From: an uncultured Lachnospiraceae bacterium
GTDB taxonomy: Bacteria > Bacillota > Clostridia > Lachnospirales > Lachnospiraceae
Assembly: GCA_900313265.1 (NCBI GenBank)
Contig: OMRN01000026.1
Coordinates: 1-5,220, forward strand
Length of the DNA stretch: 5,220 bases
Reading direction: 5' to 3'
The notes below the pieces were generated by a model, which searched no databases, was not told where the DNA came from, and worked only from the letters and a program-made list of their open reading frames with translations. The first letter of the stretch is position 1. Every line of letters starts with the position of its first letter. A program made the position numbers and the translations under genes. Positions 1-5,220 of the stretch are shown piece after piece.

Positions 1-32
1 ATCCGCACAAGCGGAAGAAAGGAGGCATTGAC

Positions 33-1403
33 ATGCCAAACAAAGAAATTCCCTACAAAATTTACTTAGAAGAAAGCGAGATGCCGAAGGCGTGGTACAA
101 TGTCCGTGCGGATATGAAGAATAAGCCGGCTCCGCTTTTAAATCCCGGAACCGGACAGCCCATGACCGCAGAGGAACTGGGCGGTGTATTCTGTGATGAA
201 CTGGTAAAACAGGAACTGGATAACGATAACGCCTATATTGAAATTCCGGAGGAAATCCGTAATTTCTACAAAATGTACCGTCCCTCTCCGTTGGTACGCG
301 CTTACTGTTTAGAGGAAAAACTTCAGACGCCCGCTAAGATTTATTACAAATTCGAAGGAAACAACACAAGCGGGTCTCACAAATTAAATTCCGCAATTGC
401 ACAGGCATATTACGCAAAGAAGCAGGGATTAAAGGGTGTTACCACTGAGACCGGTGCCGGTCAGTGGGGAACCGCTCTTTCCATGGCATGCTCTTATCTC
501 GGACTTGACTGCAAGGTTTTCATGGTAAAGGTTTCCTATGAACAGAAGCCTTTCCGTCGTGAAGTGATGAGAACCTACGGTGCATCCGTAACTCCGTCTC
601 CTTCGATGGATACCGAAGTCGGACGTAAGATTCTCGAAGAGTTTCCGGGAACCAACGGATCTTTGGGCTGTGCGATTTCCGAAGCGGTGGAAGTAGCGGT
701 AAAATCCGAAGGATACCGTTATGTCCTGGGAAGTGTATTAAACCAGGTACTTCTTCATCAGTCCGTAATCGGTCTTGAGACCATGGCGGCACTGAAGAAA
801 TATGATATCAAACCGGATATGATTATCGGCTGCGCAGGCGGCGGTTCAAACCTTGGCGGACTGATTTCACCGTTCATGGGTGAAAAACTCCGCGGTGAGG
901 CGGATTATCGCATTATTGCCGTAGAGCCGGCAAGCTGCCCGAGCTTTACGAGAGGAAAGTACGCATACGATTTCTGCGATACCGGAAAGGTCTGCCCTCT
1001 TGCAAAAATGTATACCTTAGGTTCCGGCTTTATTCCGGCACCGAACCATGCCGGCGGACTTCGTTATCACGGCATGAGCTCCATTCTCTCCCAGCTTTAC
1101 GATGACGGCTTGATGGAAGCAAGAAGCGTAAAACAGACCGATGTTTTTGCGGCAGCGGAAGAGTTTGCGAGAGTGGAAGGAATCCTTCCCGCTCCGGAAA
1201 GTTCCCATGCCATCCGTGCTGCCATCGACGAAGCACTGAAATGCAAGGAAACCGGCGAAGAGAAGACCATTGTATTTGGACTTACCGGTACCGGCTATTT
1301 CGATATGTATGCATACGAAGCATTCCATGACGGAAAAATGACGAATTATATTCCGAGCGATGAGGAAATCGCGGCATCACTTGCAAAGCTTCCTCAGGTA
1401 TAA
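33..1403 (+). CDS. trpB: Stand-alone tryptophan synthase beta chain, TrpB2 class (PLP enzyme)
   Basis: A complete 456-residue cytosolic PLP enzyme expected to make L-tryptophan from indole and a serine-type donor. Seen: the Schiff-base lysine K117 in GSHKLNSA, the catalytic glutamate E139 in ETGAGQWG, the phosphate-binding glycine loop GCAGGGSN (266-273), HAGGLRYHG (339-347) and EGILPAPESSHA (382-393). ETGAGQWG, HAGGLRYHG and PAPES, together with the long N-terminal extension, mark the TrpB2 class; ordinary TrpB1 is about 400 residues. The pyridine-nitrogen region reads GLTGTGYFD, with Thr at the usual Ser position. The start is fixed by AAAGGAGG at 18-25, 7 nt before the ATG. A small stem (2-6 with 11-15) lies just upstream. 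No trpA or other trp gene follows; a terminator does. Known of the family: TrpB2 enzymes often work without TrpA, and some use O-phosphoserine. Whether this one salvages indole or uses another donor is inference; another PLP lyase activity cannot be excluded. Confidence 0.93.
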   Translation: MPNKEIPYKIYLEESEMPKAWYNVRADMKNKPAPLLNPGTGQPMTAEELGGVFCDELVKQELDNDNAYIEIPEEIRNFYKMYRPSPLVRAYCLEEKLQTPAKIYYKFEGNNTSGSHKLNSAIAQAYYAKKQGLKGVTTETGAGQWGTALSMACSYLGLDCKVFMVKVSYEQKPFRREVMRTYGASVTPSPSMDTEVGRKILEEFPGTNGSLGCAISEAVEVAVKSEGYRYVLGSVLNQVLLHQSVIGLETMAALKKYDIKPDMIIGCAGGGSNLGGLISPFMGEKLRGEADYRIIAVEPASCPSFTRGKYAYDFCDTGKVCPLAKMYTLGSGFIPAPNHAGGLRYHGMSSILSQLYDDGLMEARSVKQTDVFAAAEEFARVEGILPAPESSHAIRAAIDEALKCKETGEEKTIVFGLTGTGYFDMYAYEAFHDGKMTNYIPSDEEIAASLAKLPQV

Positions 1404-1424
1404 GCGGGGAGTAAAAGGATAAAC

Positions 1425-1463
1425 GGGTGCCCGGCACTTTTGTTTCAAAAGTGCCGGGCACCC
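1425..1463. repeat. Perfect 18-bp inverted repeat with 3-nt loop
   Basis: The left arm GGGTGCCCGGCACTTTTG (1425-1442) is the exact reverse complement of the right arm (1446-1463), around a TTT loop. It starts 21 nt after the trpB stop. Each arm also holds a smaller interrupted palindrome, GTGCC-C-GGCAC, so the element is a palindrome of palindromes. No T-tract follows on either strand (ATAATAATAA on the right; GTTTATCC when read leftwards), so it is not a canonical intrinsic terminator, although it would form a very stable RNA hairpin. It resembles GC-rich REP-like palindromes found dispersed between genes. That resemblance is from memory; copy number cannot be judged from one window. It may also protect the trpB 3' end or be a protein binding site. 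Confidence 0.8.
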
Positions 1464-1471
1464 ATAATAAT

Positions 1472-1506
1472 AAAAGAGCAGAGATTATTTTTCTCTACTC
1501 TTTTTT
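1472..1506 (+). terminator. Probable intrinsic terminator of trpB
   Basis: The arm AAAAGAGCAGAGA (1472-1484) pairs with TCTCTACTCTTTT (1492-1504) across a 7-nt loop. That gives 13 positions with a single C/A mismatch, followed by more T to 1506, so six T in a row end the structure. The A-rich 5' flank opposite the T-tract is typical of Firmicutes terminators and could also work on the reverse strand. The stem is only moderately GC-rich, so efficiency is uncertain. It lies 68 nt after the trpB stop, beyond the perfect palindrome. Confidence 0.7.
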
Positions 1507-1515
1507 ACGTTAATA

Positions 1516-1524
1516 TGCTATAAT
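1516..1524 (+). promoter_or_regulatory. Extended -10 promoter for the EAL gene
   Basis: TGCTATAAT is a perfect sigma-A -10 hexamer (1519-1524) with an upstream TG at the extended -10 position. No good -35 box exists at 16-18 bp; that region (about 1495-1502) falls inside the terminator's 3' arm and T-tract. Extended -10 promoters can work without a strong -35. Transcription would start near 1531, giving a leader of about 80 nt before the ATG at 1611. This is the only convincing promoter in the window and probably serves both c-di-GMP genes. Confidence 0.6.
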
Positions 1525-1530
1525 ATCTAG

Positions 1531-1573
1531 GAATATGCGAGGCGTTATTTGGGGGAATAAAGCCGCAAGATTC
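1531..1573 (+). other. Possible 5' leader stem-loop of the EAL gene mRNA
   Basis: The start of the predicted leader can fold on itself: GAAT (1531-1534) with ATTC (1570-1573), TGC (1536-1538) with GCA (1565-1567), GGC (1541-1543) with GCC (1562-1564), and TTATT (1545-1549) with AATAA (1556-1560) around a TGGGGG loop. That is about 15 pairs interrupted by small internal loops and one G/A mismatch. An alternative closes with GCGA (1537-1540) and TCGC (1572-1575). I compared it by eye with c-di-GMP-I and -II riboswitches and did not recognise their conserved cores. It may be a 5' stabilising hairpin or an unclassified regulatory leader; pairing by chance is possible. Confidence 0.35.
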
Positions 1574-1610
1574 GCTAAAAAGAGGTAAATTTTCGTCAGG
1601 GGCCGGCAAG

Positions 1611-3548
1611 ATGGAAAAAATTGCGTATTTTGATTATGCGTCCATAGTCATTTTCGGACTGCTAATCGTATCCTGCATAACCAGAAAAATGCTGAAAGGT
1701 CGTCAGAACCGCGACTTTCTGATACTGGTTGTCGTTAATTTCCTTACGACGGTTTTCGATATTCTGGCCGTAATGTTCGACCGCATGAACGGTGGTGTCG
1801 CGGTTGAGCAGATTATTTTTCACACGCTGTATCTTTTCTTTCACAGCATTACCCTTCCGTTATACTTAATATTTATTATTGACTTAACCGGCAGCAGGCA
1901 TAAGACCCTGAAAAATCCCACATACAAAGTCCTGATGGCGATTCCTCTTGAAATTGAGGGATTTGTCCTTGTGCTGAATCTTTTCACACATAAAATGTTT
2001 TATTTTGACGAGGCCGGAACGTATATCCGAGGACCTTTGTTTTTCGTGAATTATCTTGTTGCCATGTTCTATCTGGTAGCTTGTCTGATTCATCTGTTTA
2101 AATACCGGAAAGTTTTGCCAACGATTAAATTCTGGTCGATTTTTGCGATGTTTCCCGCTATTTTTCTGGCCGTGGCCATTCAGTTTTTTGCACCGCACCT
2201 GCTCATCGAAATGTTTGTCTGTGCGATGTGTTTCCTCTATGTGTCCATGGTGGTAATCCGGCCGGAAGAGAACATCGATGCCGAGACGGGATTTCTTCGG
2301 ATGGGTGCCTATGCCGAGAACTTAAAAATACTGGAAATGACCGGAAAACATGTGGGAATCATGATGATTAACGTTTCCAATTACAGGACGTTATACCGCT
2401 CTTTGGGGTATTCCACATCCGGAAAACTTTCGTTTCAGATTGCGGAACTTATTTCCGAAATCTGTGAGAAGAAATATATCGAGGCAGATTATTATTACCT
2501 CGGGGAAGGTAAATTTCGCGTAATTGTCGAAAATGAAGACCGCCCGGTTATTCTGGAACTGGCAAGAACCATTCAGAATTCTCTTTCCGACGGATTCATG
2601 TTCCGGAATGTGGAAATTTCCCTTCTTGCCAATGTATGCATTGTTCACTGGCCGGAAGATATCAGGGACGAGAAGGCTATGATGCTTTTCGGAACACAGT
2701 ATGAAGAAATGCCGTACCGGAAGGGCGTTTTGTATGCCAAGGAAGTTATGCGTCAGAAGAATTTCGATATCTTAAAGTCTCTTGATCAGATTCTTGAAGA
2801 TGCCCTGACGTACCGCCGGTTTGAGGTTTATTATCAGCCGATTTATTCCGTAAAGGAAAAAAAATTTACAACGGCGGAAGCGCTGATTCGTCTGCATACC
2901 GAAGAGTTCGGATTCATTCCGCCGGATTTATTTATTCCGGTTGCGGAGCAGAACGGAACCATTCACCGTATCGGGCATTATGTACTTGAGGAAGTCTGCC
3001 GTTTTATTGCGGAGGAGGAATTCGATAGTCTCGGTATAAAATGTATTGACGTGAATCTTTCCACGGTACAGTGCTTAGAGAAAAATCTCGCAGCGGAGAT
3101 TTCCATGATTCTCGGAGCCTATAAGGTGGATCCTTCCAAAATTAATCTGGAGATTACGGAAACGGCAGCATCTTTTGAGTATTCCGAGATGGTTAAGAAT
3201 ATCGAAAATCTTTCCGCGAGAGGATTCCGTTTTTCCCTGGATGACTACGGAACCGGATATTCCAATATTTCGCGTGCCATCGGAATGCCGCTTTCGATTA
3301 TTAAACTGGATAAGTCCCTTACCAAAATTGAAGATAATATGAAACTGATTTCCATCGGAGAGCATACCATCCGTATGATTAAAGACATGGATATGGAAAT
3401 TGTGGCGGAAGGAATCGAGGATGAGAAGACCCTGAAGAAATTTGAAGAGATGGGTTGCGATTTCATTCAGGGATACTATTTTTCCAGACCGCTTCCGAAG
3501 GATCAGTTTATAGCGTTTGTAAGGGAGAAAAACAGCATTAATAATTAA
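1611..3548 (+). CDS. Membrane c-di-GMP phosphodiesterase: 7 TM helices, degenerate GGDEF, EAL
   Basis: A 645-residue inner-membrane protein expected to hydrolyse c-di-GMP to pGpG. About seven hydrophobic segments (roughly 10-25, 36-56, 68-91, 106-126, 143-164, 172-194, 196-216) form a sensor-like membrane region resembling seven-helix domains of histidine kinases. A GGDEF-fold domain follows (about 222-385), but its signature is GEGKF (298-302), so it should not make c-di-GMP and may instead regulate. The EAL domain (about 390-638) keeps every catalytic or metal-site residue I can place: E423 of EAL, N482, E514 and E517 of LEITE, D544-D545 of DDYGTGYS, K565, E600 of VAEGIE and Q620 of QGYYFSRP. 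An active phosphodiesterase is therefore likely. AGGGG at 1598-1602, 8 nt before the ATG, supports the start; no alternative start lies close upstream. The ligand sensed by the membrane part is unknown. It is probably co-transcribed with the GGDEF gene 51 nt downstream. Confidence 0.92.
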   Translation: MEKIAYFDYASIVIFGLLIVSCITRKMLKGRQNRDFLILVVVNFLTTVFDILAVMFDRMNGGVAVEQIIFHTLYLFFHSITLPLYLIFIIDLTGSRHKTLKNPTYKVLMAIPLEIEGFVLVLNLFTHKMFYFDEAGTYIRGPLFFVNYLVAMFYLVACLIHLFKYRKVLPTIKFWSIFAMFPAIFLAVAIQFFAPHLLIEMFVCAMCFLYVSMVVIRPEENIDAETGFLRMGAYAENLKILEMTGKHVGIMMINVSNYRTLYRSLGYSTSGKLSFQIAELISEICEKKYIEADYYYLGEGKFRVIVENEDRPVILELARTIQNSLSDGFMFRNVEISLLANVCIVHWPEDIRDEKAMMLFGTQYEEMPYRKGVLYAKEVMRQKNFDILKSLDQILEDALTYRRFEVYYQPIYSVKEKKFTTAEALIRLHTEEFGFIPPDLFIPVAEQNGTIHRIGHYVLEEVCRFIAEEEFDSLGIKCIDVNLSTVQCLEKNLAAEISMILGAYKVDPSKINLEITETAASFEYSEMVKNIENLSARGFRFSLDDYGTGYSNISRAIGMPLSIIKLDKSLTKIEDNMKLISIGEHTIRMIKDMDMEIVAEGIEDEKTLKKFEEMGCDFIQGYYFSRPLPKDQFIAFVREKNSINN

Positions 3549-3599
3549 TAAACTACAGCTGCAGGACAAAGGCTGAATAAGAAAAGAGAGGATAAACAG

Positions 3600-4553
3600 A
3601 TGGAGGAAAACAAGAAAGAATTCGGAAAAGATCAGGTTGAGCAGATTATTAAAATGTTCGGCGAACGCAGAATGAACCGCTTCGGCTGTGACGATTATTA
3701 TACGCTGTGCGGATATCGCAAATCCGATGGTGCGCTGTGCCATTACGACGGAGCACTTTTAAGCCTTCGTAATCTGGACATGCCGGAGAAAATCGAGGAT
3801 ATGTCAAAACTGGTCGCAATCTGGCCGATTGAACCCAAACTGCTTGCTTCGGCAAAGACCTATTTTTCCCATCTTTCCAAAGGAAAGCTGGATTCGGTCA
3901 TGGATTTAAGCAATCTTGATCTGCTTCTTACCGGCGATGAGGACTGCTGGATTAATGTTTCTTCCATTGAAACCAGCATCGACGGAGAGGAAATGGTGGA
4001 AGTACTGTTCATCAACGAGGACGGAGAAAAAATCCTTTTAAAGAAAGCTATTTACGGAAGCGAACTCGATGATCTGACCGGAACATTAAACCGCAATGCC
4101 GTTATGCGTGCACTTGCACAGATGACGGAGAACGGCGGGCAGCATACATACATCCTTTTGGATATCGATACTTTCAAGGAAGTGAATCTGACCTTCGGTT
4201 ATAAAATGGGTGACCAGGTTTTAGTGAATGTTGTGAACATTCTTCGCAAACATCTTCGTACGGATGATGTACTCGGGCGAATCGGCGATGATGAATTCTT
4301 CATCTGTCTTTACAATGTGCATGACAGGGAAGTGGTGGAACGCATCGCCGCAGGCATTGTCAAAAATACCCGGATTTCACTTCCGGGAGGTCTTACCATT
4401 ACAAGCAGCGTCGGTGTGGTTATGAGTCCCGAAGACGGAGACTGTGCACCGGAGATTTACGGACATGCGGATTTAGCCATGTTAAGCGCCAGAAAGAAAG
4501 GCGGAGATACTTATTCCTTCTATGAACCGGAAGAACAACCGGCTGTACAATAA
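3600..4553 (+). CDS. Soluble PAS-like/GGDEF protein with GDDEF signature (putative diguanylate cyclase)
   Basis: A 317-residue protein with no membrane segment or signal peptide, so cytosolic. Residues about 20-150 look like a divergent PAS sensor (FGCDDYYTLCGYRKSDG near 28-44; strand-rich end near 117-149), a tentative reading. A GGDEF domain follows: DDLTGTLNR (157-165), metal-site D188 in LLDIDTFK, guanine-contacting N196 and D205, and the signature GDDEF (229-233). The second Gly is thus Asp, while the metal-site acid (D231) and E232 remain. R220-T-D-D223 sits at the spacing of the RxxD inhibitory c-di-GMP site. The later AxxAMLxARKKGGD region (about 290-303) is slightly divergent. It may make c-di-GMP from two GTP, be weakly active, or act as a c-di-GMP receptor. 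GAGG at 3588-3591, 8 nt before the ATG, supports the start. It lies 51 nt behind the EAL gene with no terminator between, suggesting an operon of opposing activities. Confidence 0.88.
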   Translation: MEENKKEFGKDQVEQIIKMFGERRMNRFGCDDYYTLCGYRKSDGALCHYDGALLSLRNLDMPEKIEDMSKLVAIWPIEPKLLASAKTYFSHLSKGKLDSVMDLSNLDLLLTGDEDCWINVSSIETSIDGEEMVEVLFINEDGEKILLKKAIYGSELDDLTGTLNRNAVMRALAQMTENGGQHTYILLDIDTFKEVNLTFGYKMGDQVLVNVVNILRKHLRTDDVLGRIGDDEFFICLYNVHDREVVERIAAGIVKNTRISLPGGLTITSSVGVVMSPEDGDCAPEIYGHADLAMLSARKKGGDTYSFYEPEEQPAVQ

Positions 4554-4648
4554 CGGAATGGTACGATACAGGCCGTAATAATTGCCAGAATATGGCAGAG
4601 ATTCAGCCAAAACGATTGTGAGAATAATGATTCGGGAGGTTCGGCAAT

Positions 4649-5220
4649 ATGAAAATAGCATTGGTTACGGGAGCATCATCCGGCATCGGCTGGGAAGCGG
4701 TTCTGGAAATTGACAGAAGATTTCCGAGCCTGGATGAAATATGGATGGTGGGACGAAATGAAGAAAAACTGCGCGTACTGTCCAAACATATCCGTCACGC
4801 CAATCGAATTATTCTGATGGATGTCACGGACAAAGAGGATATAGATGCGTTTGAAGAGGTCTTAAAGGAAATCAAGCCGAATATTCGCATGCTTTATCAG
4901 AGTGCCGGCGAAGGACTTCACGGCCGGTTTGATGAAATGAAAAGAGAAGATGAGGCGGAAATGGTCCGATTAAACTGTGAGGCACTGACCAGACTGACTT
5001 CAATCTGTCTTCCTTACATGCATGCCGGCAGTCATATCATCAACATGGCTTCGTCCGCTTCGTACTGGCCGATTCCGACATTCGGTGTTTACTGTGCGAC
5101 GAAAGCATATGTTTTATCATTCTCCAAGTCTCTCAGAATGGAGCTGAAGAAGAGAAAAATCAACGTTACCGCGGTCTGCCCGGGACCGGTGGACACCCCG
5201 TTTTTCGACCGCAGCGAACG
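4649..5220 (+). CDS. Short-chain dehydrogenase/reductase, classical type (3' end cut by window)
   Basis: The first 190 codons plus two bases of an NAD(P)-dependent oxidoreductase are open to the window edge; classical members are about 240-270 residues, so roughly 50-80 residues are missing. Seen: the cofactor loop TGASSGIG (7-14); DVT (58-60), the usual adenine-contacting acidic strand end; QSAG (84-87) where NNAG is usual; and a catalytic set N109, S135 in NMASSAS, Y148 and K152 in YCATK. CPGPVDT (177-183) follows. R36 in VGRNEEK hints at NADP preference, an inference. GGGAGGT at 4634-4640, 8 nt before the ATG, fixes the start. The gap of 95 nt from the GGDEF gene shows neither a clear terminator nor a clear promoter, so read-through is possible. 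The substrate cannot be told. The nearest general resemblance is to the YdfG/DltE-like dehydrogenases; no signal peptide is present, so cytosolic. Confidence 0.9.
   Translation, partial: MKIALVTGASSGIGWEAVLEIDRRFPSLDEIWMVGRNEEKLRVLSKHIRHANRIILMDVTDKEDIDAFEEVLKEIKPNIRMLYQSAGEGLHGRFDEMKREDEAEMVRLNCEALTRLTSICLPYMHAGSHIINMASSASYWPIPTFGVYCATKAYVLSFSKSLRMELKKRKINVTAVCPGPVDTPFFDRSE

Noticed and set aside
520..1328. Reverse-strand open frames opposite trpB
   Set aside because: They lie wholly inside a well-supported PLP enzyme gene, lack family motifs, and read as low-complexity Arg/Ser/Pro-rich shadow translations.
1425..1463. Perfect palindrome as the main trpB terminator
   Set aside because: No T-tract follows the stem on either strand, while a better terminator lies just downstream.
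1531..1610. c-di-GMP riboswitch upstream of the EAL gene
   Set aside because: The conserved core motifs of the known c-di-GMP-I and -II classes are not visible; kept only as an unclassified structured leader.
3075..3743. 222-codon reverse-strand open frame across the EAL/GGDEF gene junction
   Set aside because: It overlaps conserved catalytic coding sequence of the EAL gene and the start of the GGDEF gene; its translation has no recognisable domain and follows from codon bias on the other strand.
4583..4597. TGCCA/TGGCA hairpin before the SDR gene as a terminator
   Set aside because: Only 5 bp with a 5-nt loop and no following T-tract.
4592..4621. Nine-codon open frame (MAEIQPKRL) between the GGDEF and SDR genes
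   Set aside because: No ribosome binding site at suitable spacing and too short to support as a gene.
4582..4628. TTGCCA and AATAAT as a promoter for the SDR gene
   Set aside because: The two boxes are about 35 bp apart, far beyond the usual 16-18 bp, and neither has a good partner at correct spacing.

Overview
The window suggests a Firmicutes genome, most likely a clostridial gut or rumen bacterium of the Lachnospiraceae type. This is inferred from moderate G+C, strong AGGAGG-like ribosome binding sites 7-8 nt before each start, an A/T-flanked terminator, and the style of the c-di-GMP proteins. No rRNA or other taxonomic marker is present, so the assignment is tentative. All four genes lie on the + strand; three are complete and the last runs off the right edge.

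Layout. Positions 33-1403 encode a complete stand-alone tryptophan synthase beta chain of the TrpB2 class, with no trpA beside it. A 207-nt gap (1404-1610) follows and is dense with signals: a perfect 18-bp inverted repeat (1425-1463), a second hairpin with a T-tract that looks like the true trpB terminator (1472-1506), an extended -10 promoter (1516-1524) directly against that terminator, and a leader whose first ~43 nt can fold into a long hairpin (1531-1573). Positions 1611-3548 encode a seven-helix membrane protein with a degenerate GGDEF domain and an apparently intact EAL phosphodiesterase domain. After 51 nt with no terminator, 3600-4553 encodes a soluble protein with a PAS-like N-terminal region and a GGDEF domain whose signature is GDDEF. 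After 95 nt, 4649-5220 encodes the first 190 residues of a classical short-chain dehydrogenase/reductase.

How they work together. The two middle genes form a probable c-di-GMP pair: a membrane-anchored hydrolase and a cytosolic (possibly weak or non-catalytic) cyclase-like protein, probably co-transcribed from the promoter at about 1520. trpB2 is separated from them by a terminator and has an unrelated metabolic role (tryptophan from indole or from a serine-type donor). The SDR has no evident link to c-di-GMP.

I found no CRISPR array, tRNA, rRNA, transposase or toxin-antitoxin pair. Nothing here clearly amounts to a new system. The less ordinary items are the perfect palindrome after trpB2, the structured leader of the EAL gene, and the unusual GGDEF signatures of the two c-di-GMP proteins.
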